NCBI RefSeq assembly: GCF_027706145.1
Contig: NZ_JAQFWW010000002.1
Span: 744,001-808,000 of the forward strand
DNA: 64,000 bases
Origin: Bacillus changyiensis
GTDB lineage: Bacteria > Bacillota > Bacilli > Bacillales > Bacillaceae
Direction: 5' to 3'
The translations under genes and the position numbers were made by a program. Position 1 is the stretch's first letter, and every line of letters starts with the position of its first letter. The notes beneath the pieces were generated by a model that saw only the letters and a list, made by a program, of their open reading frames with translations, was not told the origin of the DNA and ran no database searches. Below, piece by piece: positions 39,123 through 48,304 of the stretch.

Positions 39123-39772
39123 CAGCGAATCAGCCCTTTTTCTTTTAAATATTCTTCAATTTCTACGAATGATTCAACAGCGACAAATGGAACATTTCGT
39201 TCACGCAATAAGTCTTGTAACGCATCTTTAGCAAATGTCATATCAGCATATTTGGCCGGATGTGAATCAGGTTCACTGTCACCAGCAAAATAAATCGTCT
39301 CATAGTCTTCTTTCAGTTTCTGAATGACTTTAGATTTATCGATACCATAACGTTCAGAATAATGCCAATGATTTTCATCAATTGTCATATGTACATTATC
39401 CTCTTGAAAGAAACCTTTGTTTGAATATACTTCAACATCTGTAATACCATATTTCTTCAAGATATAGTGAATATAATAATCCGTACCCGCACTTAAGACA
39501 TAAAAATCTCCGCCGTTTTCTTGGACATGCTTAATGAATTCTGGTACATATTCATCAATCGGAATAGAATGAATATCTTCGACAATTTTTTCTTCGCTTT
39601 GGTTGATGGAAGCAAAAACTCTACCAAGGAATTCAATGTCTTTCAACTCTCCTGATTTCCACTTTTTAAACAATTCGCGACCTTCAGGAAAATATTTATC
39701 AATAACCATCCAGTAAAAGTCTTGTTTAGAAATCGTCCCATCAAAGTCTGACACAAATGCCCATTTCTTCAT
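39122..39772 (-). CDS. MtnX-like HAD phosphatase coupled to egsA
   Basis: A protein of 216 residues, HAD class IB. Motif I is 'FVSDFDGTISKQDF', motif II the Ser in 'FYVLSAGTDYYIH', motif III a Lys in 'YGIDKSKVIQKL' and motif IV 'IYFAGDSEPDSHPA'. The overall look is that of MtnX-type phosphatases, but no methionine-salvage genes are nearby. ATG 39772 follows AGAGGT. Its stop overlaps the dehydrogenase start, so the two are made together and may act in one pathway, perhaps on a glycerol-1-phosphate-derived compound. That link is inference. Confidence 0.85.
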   Translation of the reverse strand: MKKWAFVSDFDGTISKQDFYWMVIDKYFPEGRELFKKWKSGELKDIEFLGRVFASINQSEEKIVEDIHSIPIDEYVPEFIKHVQENGGDFYVLSAGTDYYIHYILKKYGITDVEVYSNKGFFQEDNVHMTIDENHWHYSERYGIDKSKVIQKLKEDYETIYFAGDSEPDSHPAKYADMTFAKDALQDLLRERNVPFVAVESFVEIEEYLKEKGLIR

Positions 39773-40001
39773 GTTGCATACCTCTTTTCTCTGGATTTGA
39801 AATATTAGATTCATTATACAGAAAGTTTGTGAACAATCGCACATTATTATATTTCTTTTTTGTGTACTTTATTTAACATAGTGAATATTCTTTCTTTATG
39901 GTTTCTCCTTTCATAGCTTATAATAACAAACTATCCAAAATCACCATAATCATACTTGATTCTTTGTACCAAAAGGGTGGACATGCAAGATACCTTTTGT
40001 T

Positions 40002-40044
40002 ATATTTTTAAATGATAATGAGTTTCATTATCATTTAAAAATAT
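40002..40044. promoter_or_regulatory. Fur box in a 20-bp-arm palindrome before yxeB
   Basis: A perfect inverted repeat with 20-bp arms (40002-40021 and 40025-40044) and a 3-base centre. Its core TGATAATGAGTTTCATTATC (from 40013) is a near-consensus Fur box. It ends 17 bp before the yxeB start codon, so Fe-loaded Fur would block the promoter. The long symmetry could also fold in RNA. Confidence 0.85.
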
Positions 40045-40061
40045 CGTGAGGATGATAAAAT

Positions 40062-41018
40062 TTGAAAACAAATAAACTTGCCTTAGGATTCATCATGATC
40101 ATATTGTTATTTGTCACAGCATGCAACAACACAACAAAAACACCGGAAAGTCATAAAGCATCAGAGACAAGAACCTACCAGTCAACACGAGGAGATGTGG
40201 AAATTCCGACACATCCGAAACGGATCGTCACCGATCTTTACACAGGCGAATTACTAACTGTCGGAGCAAATGTTGTCGGCTCAGGGTCATGGTCTTTCAA
40301 AAATTCTTTTCTTAAAGATCAACTAAAAAATGTCACTGATTTGGGTGATCCGATCAATGTTGAGAAAGTCATGAAACTAAAACCTGATCTCATTGTCATC
40401 ATGAAAGAGGATAACTATGACAAACTGTCGAAAATTGCACCAACTGTTGTCATCCCTTATAACACTGCTAAAAATATTCAAGAAACTGTCAAAATGTTTG
40501 GTGATATTACAGGTAAGAAAGACAAAGCGAAACAGTTTCTAGCTGATTTTGATCAAAAATCTAAAAACGCTCGTCAAAAAATTGCTAAAGTCATTGATAA
40601 AGATGCCACATTTGGTATTTATGAAAATACAGATAAAGGGAAGTTCTGGGTCTTTCATGACAATGGAGGACGCGGTGGACAAGCTGTCTATAACGCACTT
40701 GGCTTAAAAGCTCCTGATAAAATTAACAAAGACATTATCAAAACAGGAGAAATGAAGGAGCTCTCACTAGAAGTTATTCCTGAATATGCTGCCGATTATA
40801 TGTTCATCACTGATTACAATCCCAATGGTGACAGTAAAACACTTGCCAAACTTAAAGAATCTTCAATTTGGAACCATCTAGAGGCTGTTAAACAAAACCG
40901 TGTTTTTATAAATGACTTTAATACTTACTATCCATACGATCCTCTTTCTGTTAGCAAACAAGTTGATTTAATTACCGAAATGTTAGTAAAACGTGCAAAG
41001 GAAAATAAGACGAAATAA
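40062..41018 (+). CDS. yxeB: Iron-hydroxamate binding lipoprotein YxeB
   Basis: A substrate-binding lipoprotein for ferric siderophores; B. subtilis YxeB binds ferrioxamine. The 318-residue protein has a lipoprotein signal with the lipobox 'LFVTAC' and two lobes joined by a long helix ('NVEKVMKLKPDLIVIM', 'FGDITGKKDKAKQFLADF'). Similarity to B. subtilis YxeB runs over its length. The start is TTG 40062 with AGGATG upstream. No permease or ATPase gene accompanies it, as expected for a binding protein that uses the FhuBGC transporter encoded elsewhere. A Fur box precedes it. Confidence 0.93.
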   Translation: MKTNKLALGFIMIILLFVTACNNTTKTPESHKASETRTYQSTRGDVEIPTHPKRIVTDLYTGELLTVGANVVGSGSWSFKNSFLKDQLKNVTDLGDPINVEKVMKLKPDLIVIMKEDNYDKLSKIAPTVVIPYNTAKNIQETVKMFGDITGKKDKAKQFLADFDQKSKNARQKIAKVIDKDATFGIYENTDKGKFWVFHDNGGRGGQAVYNALGLKAPDKINKDIIKTGEMKELSLEVIPEYAADYMFITDYNPNGDSKTLAKLKESSIWNHLEAVKQNRVFINDFNTYYPYDPLSVSKQVDLITEMLVKRAKENKTK

Positions 41019-41044
41019 AGGCTGAAATTTGATTTTCAGCCTTT
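41017..41044 (+). terminator. Terminator after yxeB
   Basis: An 11-bp stem (AAAGGCTGAAA and its complement) with a 6-base loop, followed by TGTTTTTTAG; it overlaps the yxeB stop codon. Confidence 0.85.
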
Positions 41045-41100
41045 GTTTTTTAGAGAAGTGATCAATGAGTAATTTTGTGGATCAATTTATTTTGAAGAAA

Positions 41101-41130
41101 AAATACCCCCTTATCACTATGGGGGTATTT
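41101..41130 (-). terminator. Terminator of the feo operon
   Basis: A 10-bp GC-rich stem (AAATACCCCC and GGGGGTATTT) followed on the - strand by TTTTCTTCA. It lies seven bases past the stop codon of the small Cys-rich gene. Confidence 0.85.
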
Positions 41131-41137
41131 CAAGTTG

Positions 41138-41296
41138 TTAGCTGTTTTTTATTTTTACCTGATCACAAGCCGATTGACATGAGCGTCTTAATTCACATGC
41201 AGCACATTTTCCCTTCCGGCTTCTTTTCACTAATTTAAAGAGTGTCCATGCCGCATATCCGAAGATCAATGTTCCAATCGCTATATTAAACAGCAT
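41138..41296 (-). CDS. FeoB-associated Cys-rich membrane protein
   Basis: A 52-residue protein starting MLFNIAIGTLIFGYAAWTLF, a single membrane segment, followed by a basic stretch and the Cys motif CAACELRRSCQSAC (C-x2-C-x5-C-x3-C). This matches the small FeoB-associated Cys-rich family of Firmicutes. It starts 15 bp after the feoB stop codon and is followed by the operon terminator. Its role is not established; it may bind iron or an iron-sulfur cluster next to FeoB. Confidence 0.82.
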   Translation of the reverse strand: MLFNIAIGTLIFGYAAWTLFKLVKRSRKGKCAACELRRSCQSACDQVKIKNS

Positions 41297-41311
41297 GCTG
41301 CCACTTCCTTC

Positions 41312-43312
41312 TTAAGATAATCCAAATAATTTTCCACCTTGATAAATTAGAAACACCAGTGCATATGCAATGACAAGTCCATAAATAATCGATAAGTATG
41401 TCCATTTTTTTGAATTGGTTTCTTTCCTGATCACAGCTACTGTTGCTAAGCATGGGACATATAAAAGAACAAATACCATAAATCCGTAAGCAGCCAATGG
41501 TGAAAATTGTTGTGCCATCATGCCCTGCAATTGTTCTTCAGGCACGAAATAAATAATGCTCATTGACGCCACTACCACTTCTTTGGCAAGAAATCCTGTC
41601 AGCAATGATGCGGCAGCTTGCCATGTTCCAAAGCCGAGGGGTATTAAGATCGGCGCAATCGCACCGCCAATCATCGCCAAAAAGCTGTCATCCATCTCTA
41701 CACCTGTTCCACCTGGCCCTGTATAGGATAAGAGCCAAATCAAAACAGATCCGCCAAAAATGTATGTTCCTGCTTTACGAACAAAGCCTTTGCCTTTTTC
41801 CCATGTAGAACGCCATAATGTACGAGCCTGTGGCAATCGATATGGCGGTAACTCAATGACAAAAAATGATTTTTCTTCTTTTAGTTTTGAAGAAGATAAA
41901 AACTTGGCCAATATTAAAGCGGAAACAATTCCCAATACATATAGTGAAAGAACAACTAAAGCCTGATGCGCCGCAAAAAAAGCTCCTGCAAACAGTGCGT
42001 AAACCGGCAGTCTTGCCGAACAAGACATAAACGGTGTCAACATGATGGTTAACAGTCTTTCTTTTGGTTGTTCAACGGTTCTGGCTGCCATGATCCCAGG
42101 GACATTGCAACCGAAGCCGATAATTAACGGAATAAACGCTTTTCCATTTAATCCAATCGCCTCCATTAGACGATCCATGACCATTGCCACTCTTGCCATA
42201 TATCCGGAATCCTCTAAGAGCGATATAAAGAAAAACAAAATAAATATTTGCGGTACAAATACAAGTACACCGCCTACACCTGCAATAATACCATCAAGTA
42301 TAAGTGCTTCAATAAACGGGGTAGCCCCCATTGACGATAAAGCTGATTGTGTCCAATCTGTCAGCTGTCCACCGATAAACCCATCAAGTGCATCTGATAA
42401 TGGAACTCCAAACCAGTCAAAAGTCAACATAAACATAAGATACATAAAGCCTAAGAAAATCGGGATTCCTAATACTTTGTTGGTGACAATTGCATCTACT
42501 CGCTCAGTAAATGTTAATTTACCGGCTGATTGAAATTCAATTGACTCATCTATCACATGTTCAATGTACTGTTCCCTGACACGATGGATATGTTGGGATA
42601 AAGACCTTACCGCAAGTTGATCTTCAGCAGCTTGGCAAATCTTTTCTAATTGTTCTTGCTCTGCAAGGGACTCCAACCACTTCTTCATGTTTGAGTTTCC
42701 TTCAAAATATTGAAGAGCCATCCAGCGTTTTGAAATTTCAGGCTGATCCGGAATGATCAATTCGAGCTGGTGAATCGCTTGTTCGACAGCTTCACCGTAA
42801 TCGATGACCAACGGTTTTGACGGTTGATTTTTTGACGATCCTAAATACCGACTGAGTTCATCACACCCTTTTCCGCTTCTCGCCACAATTGGAAGAACCG
42901 GAACTCCCAAAACTTTAGATATGTTCTGGTAATTGACGACAATACCGCGCTGCTTGGCGACATCCATCATATTTAAACCGATTGTCAGCGGCTTCCCGAA
43001 TTCAAGCAGCTGAACAGTTAGATGAAGATTTCGTTTCAGTTGTGATGCATCGACAATATTTAAGACTTCTGTAAATGATTCGTTTAATAAAAAATCGGTG
43101 ACAACCCCTTCATCACGAGAAAGGGGACTTAATGTATATACACCTGGAAGATCGATCATCTTCCCTTGTTTGTTTCGGATGACCCCAACTTTTTTCTCTA
43201 CAGTGACCCCGCTCCAGTTTCCAACATATTCATATGAACCTGTTAAAGCATTAAATAAAGAGGTCTTCCCCGTATTGGGATTTCCGAACAAGGCGATCTG
43301 TTGTTCGGTCAT
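41312..43312 (-). CDS. feoB: Ferrous iron transporter FeoB
   Basis: The Fe2+ uptake permease, 666 residues. The N-terminal G domain has the P loop 'FGNPNTGKTSLFNALTG', the G3 motif 'DLPGVYTLSPLSRDE' and the G4 motif 'GLNMMD'. Around residue 270 the membrane part starts, with two Gate-type repeats containing 'FGCNVPGIMAARTVE' and 'LTGFLAKEVVVASM', each holding conserved Cys or polar residues of the pore. Its start overlaps feoA by four bases. A Fur box precedes feoA. Confidence 0.95.
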   Translation of the reverse strand: MTEQQIALFGNPNTGKTSLFNALTGSYEYVGNWSGVTVEKKVGVIRNKQGKMIDLPGVYTLSPLSRDEGVVTDFLLNESFTEVLNIVDASQLKRNLHLTVQLLEFGKPLTIGLNMMDVAKQRGIVVNYQNISKVLGVPVLPIVARSGKGCDELSRYLGSSKNQPSKPLVIDYGEAVEQAIHQLELIIPDQPEISKRWMALQYFEGNSNMKKWLESLAEQEQLEKICQAAEDQLAVRSLSQHIHRVREQYIEHVIDESIEFQSAGKLTFTERVDAIVTNKVLGIPIFLGFMYLMFMLTFDWFGVPLSDALDGFIGGQLTDWTQSALSSMGATPFIEALILDGIIAGVGGVLVFVPQIFILFFFISLLEDSGYMARVAMVMDRLMEAIGLNGKAFIPLIIGFGCNVPGIMAARTVEQPKERLLTIMLTPFMSCSARLPVYALFAGAFFAAHQALVVLSLYVLGIVSALILAKFLSSSKLKEEKSFFVIELPPYRLPQARTLWRSTWEKGKGFVRKAGTYIFGGSVLIWLLSYTGPGGTGVEMDDSFLAMIGGAIAPILIPLGFGTWQAAASLLTGFLAKEVVVASMSIIYFVPEEQLQGMMAQQFSPLAAYGFMVFVLLYVPCLATVAVIRKETNSKKWTYLSIIYGLVIAYALVFLIYQGGKLFGLS

Positions 43313-43536
43313 ATTTTTTCAATCCTTATTTTTTTTGCATCATTTAATCGTATACTCATGCACTGCCCACATGTCTCAATCAAACAGGGACCACCAAACG
43401 GTAGCTTTTGTTTAATACAAACTTCGGCATCCTCTTTCAAGCCAAGGTGAATCAGTCTACAATGGACCAACTCATTAACGGCTGAAAAATCTATCACTCT
43501 CGCACGCTCTTTCCGATTCAAATCTGTTAAAACCAT
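43309..43536 (-). CDS. feoA: Ferrous iron transport protein FeoA
   Basis: A 75-residue SH3-like cytoplasmic protein needed for FeoB activity. The motifs 'FSAVNELVHCRLIHLGLKED', 'FGGPCLIETCGQCMSIRL' are those of FeoA. ATG 43536 follows GTGGAGG; upstream in-frame ATGs would add an unrelated hydrophobic leader that reads through the Fur box. It overlaps feoB (ATGA). Confidence 0.9.
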   Translation of the reverse strand: MVLTDLNRKERARVIDFSAVNELVHCRLIHLGLKEDAEVCIKQKLPFGGPCLIETCGQCMSIRLNDAKKIRIEKI

Positions 43537-43555
43537 CCTGATGCCTCCACATCTG

Positions 43556-43580
43556 AAAATGATAATCGTTATCATTATCA
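43556..43580. promoter_or_regulatory. Fur box before feoA
   Basis: AATGATAATCGTTATCATTA contains the symmetric pair ATGATAA-TCG-TTATCAT (43559-43575), close to the Fur consensus. It ends about 20 bp before the feoA start codon, so the feo operon should be repressed when iron is ample. Confidence 0.82.
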
Positions 43581-43630
43581 TACCGTAACTTATTATAGTA
43601 AACAAGTACTCTATTTAAAAAAATACACGT

Positions 43631-44713
43631 TTAACCAATACGATGCCGCACTTTTTGATCTGTGCTTCTCAGCTTTGGTCGATATATTTTCCCTACTAAC
43701 ATATAACCGTATTTAAATTGATTAACAGCCCATGATAGCAAAACTGAACCACCTAAACTGATGACAAACAACAGCATGCCAACTAGAACCGGATGAATAG
43801 TTGTTCCTTTAAAAAGGACCATTCCTGGTATGAGAAAGAAAGCATGCAACAAATAAATTGAGAAAGAATAATTGCTAATCGTTAAGATTAACCGTGGTAC
43901 AGACTTTAATTGAGAAAATAAATAAAATAACAGGAAAATAATACTAGTCGAGTAAAATAAAATGTCAGGTCTTTTAGAGGAGACTGCGATATTTTGGTCG
44001 AAGTAAGTGATGCTCACAATTGCAGCAACTGAAACGATTACGGCTGTGTAGACGGTGTAACGATACTGGTTCAAGATAGACAAAAAGCGCTTGTAATCTC
44101 TTCCGCAATAATATGCGAGACAAAAATAGAAAAGCCACCCAACAAACGGAACCCAGAAAAATGGAAATGGAGAGTCCTCTGCCAAAACAGGCGGTTGAAT
44201 GAATGTAAAATAGCTTAAATAGGCAGCTGTAATCAAAAAAGAGATTGGCAACACCCATTTAGGCGACGCTTTTTCCAAAAAAGAGTGAAAACACATATGG
44301 AGAAGATAAAATTGGAAAATGACAAGAATAAAGTAGCCAATGAAATTCCCAAGGAAAATGTTAGCGAAGAGTTTTTTTACCATGGCCAAACCATCAACCT
44401 GCTGCGTCATCATACTTGTTAACAAAACAGCGTCTAGCACAGCTATAAACAGAAAAGGAACAAAAATTGTTTTCAATCTCTTCTTTAAAAATCCTTGCGG
44501 CACATCACTAGGATAAGCATGTGACAGTAAAAATTCAGAAATGAAAATAAATGCTGGGGTGCTAAACATCAGGAGCGTTCGAAAAGCTTCAACAATGCGG
44601 ACTACATCACCTTGAGACTCCCCTGTGATCAGGATCACCATGGAAATCGTATGCAATAAAACAACGCTTAAACAGGAAGCACAACGCATTAAGAAAATTT
44701 CTTTCACCTGCAC
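43631..44713 (-). CDS. Membrane acyltransferase (acyltransferase 3 family)
   Basis: A protein of about 360 residues with ten predicted membrane segments. The family's first-segment region contains 'RCASCLSVVLLHTI', where the His after 'VLL' is the usual catalytic one. Such enzymes O-acetylate wall or exopolysaccharides; IcaC-like and YkrP-like proteins are the nearest in appearance. GTG 44713 is the likely start, since GAGGAGT lies ten bases upstream; other GTG codons at 44725, 44722 and 44707 are in frame. It stands alone between feoA and lctP; the substrate is unknown. Confidence 0.8.
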   Translation of the reverse strand: MQVKEIFLMRCASCLSVVLLHTISMVILITGESQGDVVRIVEAFRTLLMFSTPAFIFISEFLLSHAYPSDVPQGFLKKRLKTIFVPFLFIAVLDAVLLTSMMTQQVDGLAMVKKLFANIFLGNFIGYFILVIFQFYLLHMCFHSFLEKASPKWVLPISFLITAAYLSYFTFIQPPVLAEDSPFPFFWVPFVGWLFYFCLAYYCGRDYKRFLSILNQYRYTVYTAVIVSVAAIVSITYFDQNIAVSSKRPDILFYSTSIIFLLFYLFSQLKSVPRLILTISNYSFSIYLLHAFFLIPGMVLFKGTTIHPVLVGMLLFVISLGGSVLLSWAVNQFKYGYMLVGKIYRPKLRSTDQKVRHRIG

Positions 44714-44885
44714 AATGACCACCACTCCTCTTTAAATATAAACAATTACAAATTAGCATAAATACCAAAATGGAAAAAGAGCCCAATTACTCAAGTTATC
44801 TCTTAAGAATAATCAAAAATCAAACGGTTATAATACTAACGCTTTATTAAAATAAACCGGAACTTTTAGGCAGGTGTACTTCAAT

Positions 44886-46526
44886 ATGAACAGTTTTGAA
44901 TTGATTACGGCATTAATGCCGGTCTTGTCAGTGTTTCTCTTTCTCGTGATTTTGCGTATGCCGGCATCAAGAGCAATGCCTGTCAGTTTCTTAGTCACTG
45001 CTTTATTAGCTTACTTTGTATGGAAGATGTCTATTATCCAAATTACAGCTGCATCGATTGAAGGTATGATTATTGCTATTTCAATTCTTTGGATTGTGTT
45101 CGGTGCCATTCTATTACTCAACACTCTTACTAGTAGTGGTGCTTTAGATTCAATTCGCAACGGTTTCTCACAAATCTCAACTGACCGAAGAGTCCAGCTC
45201 ATTATTATTGCCTGGTTATTTGGTGCTTTTATCGAAGGAGCTGCCGGGTTTGGAACGCCTGCCGCAATAGGTGCACCACTTCTTGTTGCACTAGGGTTTC
45301 CTCCACTGGCTGCAGTCTCATTAGCTCTAATAGCAGATAGTTCTCCTGTATCATTTGGCGCTGTCGGAACACCGATGATTGTCGGAGTTAAACAAGGGCT
45401 AAATGAAGGGGGCTCTTTGGCAGAAGTTGTCCAAAAAGGGCTAGGAAATCAGTCAATTAGTCAATATTTACAAGAGGTTGCCAGTACAGCAGTTTTTATC
45501 GATTTATTTATTGGAACGTTAATTCCTGTCATTATGGTCTGTATGCTAACCCGTTTTTTTGGAGAAAACCGTTCCTGGAAAGAAGGGTTTGTAGCCATTC
45601 CTTTTGCGATCTTTGCCGGATTATGCTTCACCATTCCTGCATTTTTGGTCGCTACCTTTTTAGGACCTGAATTTCCATCGATCATTGGCGGACTAGTCGG
45701 TCTAGCCATTGTTGTCCCCTCTGTTAAGCGCGGCTTTTTGCTACCAAAAGAAACGTGGGACTTTCCAAAGAAAGAACAAGAAACTAGCAGTCAACAACTC
45801 GATTATCAACAAGTGATGCCTCTGTGGCTTGCCTGGCTGCCATACTTGCTTGTCGCTGCGTTTTTAGTGCTAACACGCCTTGAAGTTTTACCGTTAAAAG
45901 ACTGGCTTCGTCAGTTTAAAGTTGGTTGGGGATCCATCCTAGGAACAAACATCAGCACCTTTTTTGAACCCTTATATTTACCGGGATCCATCTTTCTTGT
46001 CGTTATTTTGATCACGGTTTTTCTTCATAAGATGAGCCGTACGAGTGTCATTGAAACCGTAACAGCCTCAGCGAAAATGATGGTGGGGAGTGTAATCGCA
46101 CTTGGAACTGCTGTCCCGATGGTAAGAATCTTTATTAACTCCGGTCTTAACAATGCTGATTTATTAAGCATGCCAATGGAATTAGCCACTTTTATCGCTA
46201 ATGCGGTAGGAAAAGGCTGGCCATTTGTCGCTCCATTTATTGGTGGACTTGGATCTTTTATATCAGGCAGTGCCACCTTTAGCAATATGATGTTTTCCTT
46301 GTTTCAGTTCAGCATTGCAGAACAAATCGATGCCGCTCATCAAATTATTCTCGCTTTACAAGTACTTGGTGCTAATTCAGGAAATATGATTTGTGTGTTA
46401 AATGTCGTTGCAGCTGCTTCAGTTGTCGGTTTAATCGGCAAAGAAGGAACCATTATTCGCATGACACTCGGCCCGATGATTTTTTACTGCATTGCTGCTA
46501 GTCTTATCGGGTTTCTGCTTCTATAG
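44886..46526 (+). CDS. lctP: L-lactate permease (LctP family)
   Basis: A proton-coupled lactate/glycolate importer of 546 residues with 12 or more membrane segments. LctP signatures are visible: '[20 protein letters not shown]', '[14 protein letters not shown]' and '[18 protein letters not shown]'. ATG 44886 follows AGGCAGGTG; the in-frame GTG at 44874 would overlap that site. A TATAAT at 44829-44834 may be the -10 box. No lactate dehydrogenase or lut genes are adjacent. Confidence 0.92.
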   Translation: MNSFELITALMPVLSVFLFLVILRMPASRAMPVSFLVTALLAYFVWKMSIIQITAASIEGMIIAISILWIVFGAILLLNTLTSSGALDSIRNGFSQISTDRRVQLIIIAWLFGAFIEGAAGFGTPAAIGAPLLVALGFPPLAAVSLALIADSSPVSFGAVGTPMIVGVKQGLNEGGSLAEVVQKGLGNQSISQYLQEVASTAVFIDLFIGTLIPVIMVCMLTRFFGENRSWKEGFVAIPFAIFAGLCFTIPAFLVATFLGPEFPSIIGGLVGLAIVVPSVKRGFLLPKETWDFPKKEQETSSQQLDYQQVMPLWLAWLPYLLVAAFLVLTRLEVLPLKDWLRQFKVGWGSILGTNISTFFEPLYLPGSIFLVVILITVFLHKMSRTSVIETVTASAKMMVGSVIALGTAVPMVRIFINSGLNNADLLSMPMELATFIANAVGKGWPFVAPFIGGLGSFISGSATFSNMMFSLFQFSIAEQIDAAHQIILALQVLGANSGNMICVLNVVAAASVVGLIGKEGTIIRMTLGPMIFYCIAASLIGFLLL

Positions 46527-46542
46527 CATGAAATGGTATGCT

Positions 46543-47457
46543 TCAATTAAAACAATAGGTGACACCCGTCAATTGTTCAGATGTTTTCCATAAACGTTCA
46601 GCTAGCTGTCGATCATGAGTAAGAGTACTGGACTTCACTTGAACAGGATAGCCTTTTCTTTCATTTTTTCCTGATGGGCCGAAGTACTCGCCTCCTTTTA
46701 CGTCTTTGTCTGTAGCAGCTCTTAAAATAGGTAGAGCCCCCATTGATGCTGGCTGAGACATGAAATGAGCTATTGTCTTCATGAAAACATTTAAATGCTG
46801 TTGAAGATTGGTTACAGACCAGCCAGGATGCGCACATAATGATAAAATGGGGGCTCTGTGTTCTTTGAACTTTTTGTCGAGTTCATATGCAAAAAGAATA
46901 TTGGCCAACTTACTTTGAGCATAGGCAAGCTGTTTATCGTATGATGTTTCACATTGCAAATCTTCAAAAAAAATGTTCGCACCTTCCCAAGCATTCGCCA
47001 AACTGCTAACTGTCACCACCCTAGCGGTTTCAGTATTCATTAACATTGGCATCAGACACCCCGTTAACGCAAAATGACCGAGATGATTCACACCAAATTG
47101 TAGCTCAAAACCATCTTTCGTTTTCCCAAACGGCGGCATCATAACACCGGCATTATTGATCAAAAGATCCAGACGATCATACTTGTCTTCAAATTCTCGG
47201 CTAAAGGCTCTAATGGAATTCAAATCCGCTAGATCCAGCTTCATCACATCGATTTTAATGTTCTTATTTTTTTGCTGAATATCTTGTACTGCCTCCATTC
47301 CCTTGGCCATGTCCCTTACAGCCAACACCAACATTGCACCTTTCTGAGCAAGAACATTTGCTTGTTCCAACCCAAGACCTGAGCTACCCCCAGTAATAAT
47401 GGCGACTTTACCACTTTGATCTTCTATATATTCCTCATTCCATCTCTGATTTCTCAC
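46543..47457 (-). CDS. Short-chain dehydrogenase/reductase
   Basis: A protein of 304 residues, classical SDR. The cofactor motif is 'IITGGSSGLGLEQANVLA', then 'LLINNAGVMMP', the catalytic Ser in 'VVTVSSLANAWE' and the Tyr/Lys pair in 'YAQSKLANILFAYEL'. It resembles retinol-dehydrogenase-like oxidoreductases common in Bacillus. The substrate is unknown. It follows a TetR gene on the same strand, with direct repeats in the gap, so it is probably the regulator's target. Confidence 0.87.
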   Translation of the reverse strand: MRNQRWNEEYIEDQSGKVAIITGGSSGLGLEQANVLAQKGAMLVLAVRDMAKGMEAVQDIQQKNKNIKIDVMKLDLADLNSIRAFSREFEDKYDRLDLLINNAGVMMPPFGKTKDGFELQFGVNHLGHFALTGCLMPMLMNTETARVVTVSSLANAWEGANIFFEDLQCETSYDKQLAYAQSKLANILFAYELDKKFKEHRAPILSLCAHPGWSVTNLQQHLNVFMKTIAHFMSQPASMGALPILRAATDKDVKGGEYFGPSGKNERKGYPVQVKSSTLTHDRQLAERLWKTSEQLTGVTYCFN

Positions 47458-47490
47458 AATTCCTCACCTCAAATAAAATTTAAGTACCGA

Positions 47491-47525
47491 CAGTAACTTA
47501 AAAATAACATACCATCAGTAACTTA
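47491..47525. promoter_or_regulatory. Direct repeats before the SDR gene, likely TetR sites
   Basis: CAGTAACTTA occurs at 47491-47500 and again at 47516-47525, 25 bp apart. A related sequence in opposite orientation, ACTTACCGTC, lies at 48231-48240 just before the TetR gene. Shared motifs at both promoters suggest that the TetR protein controls itself and the SDR gene. Confidence 0.5.
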
Positions 47526-47563
47526 TCAACAAAAAAAGAACACGTAAATGTTTTTACGTATTC

Positions 47564-48226
47564 TTACGTTTTATTTCCAATAAACTCCTTAATGTGGGCC
47601 TCTATCCCCCGTGATACAACATATTCAAAACTATAGTTAATATTCATATATCGATACTCACTTAATATGTTTTCCATCACTTTATCCGTGTTTGTCAAAG
47701 ACCAATGCGATGAAGCCAGCAAAAATGCATAGTATTGAATATAAAAGCCATCCTGTATCGTCAGTTTCGGATATAGTTCAACAATTTTACCGGCAATATT
47801 TTGCTGTAATTGAATGTTTCTCTCCTTAAAGATTCTTAAAAAACTTTCTGAGCTGTTCTTTTCTAGCGCAATTCCCAATAAAGGCATTAAATTCAACAGC
47901 TTTTCATGGTTCAGATAAACCTTTGCCCAACAATTTCCTACATGCTCAGGCATCGGGTTCATACTAAATGTCGAAAATTCTTCTATAAGGTTTTCATAAA
48001 AAAGTTCAAAAACACGACTGTATATGTCCAGAAAAATTTCTTCACGGCTGCTAAAATATCTGTAAATGCTCGGCTTACTGATCTGAAGCTCTCTAGCTAT
48101 AGCATTTAAGCTGATACTCTCATATTCCTTTTTTTCAAAAAGCTGATAGGCAGCATCTAAGATCTCTTTTTTTCTGAATTCAATTTGTTCCGTTGACCTT
48201 GCCCTTCTCCAAGTCACAGAAGTCAC
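47564..48226 (-). CDS. TetR/AcrR-family regulator
   Basis: A protein of 220 residues. The N-terminal helix-turn-helix ('SLNAIARELQISKPSIYRYF') follows 'RKKEILDAAYQLFEKK'. The C-terminal ligand domain is all-helical and not diagnostic. It lies 106 bp before the SDR gene on the same strand. Likely an autoregulated repressor of the pair. Confidence 0.87.
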   Translation of the reverse strand: MTSVTWRRARSTEQIEFRKKEILDAAYQLFEKKEYESISLNAIARELQISKPSIYRYFSSREEIFLDIYSRVFELFYENLIEEFSTFSMNPMPEHVGNCWAKVYLNHEKLLNLMPLLGIALEKNSSESFLRIFKERNIQLQQNIAGKIVELYPKLTIQDGFYIQYYAFLLASSHWSLTNTDKVMENILSEYRYMNINYSFEYVVSRGIEAHIKEFIGNKT

Positions 48227-48304
48227 CTCAACTTACCGTCACTATCATATCTTTCAATAAACTATATCATAAAAATATTGATCTTCATACCAGACTATAT
48301 CATA

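Noticed and set aside
42042..42533. A 163-codon open frame on the + strand opposite feoB
   Set aside because: Antisense to membrane segments of feoB, no binding site, no recognisable domain.
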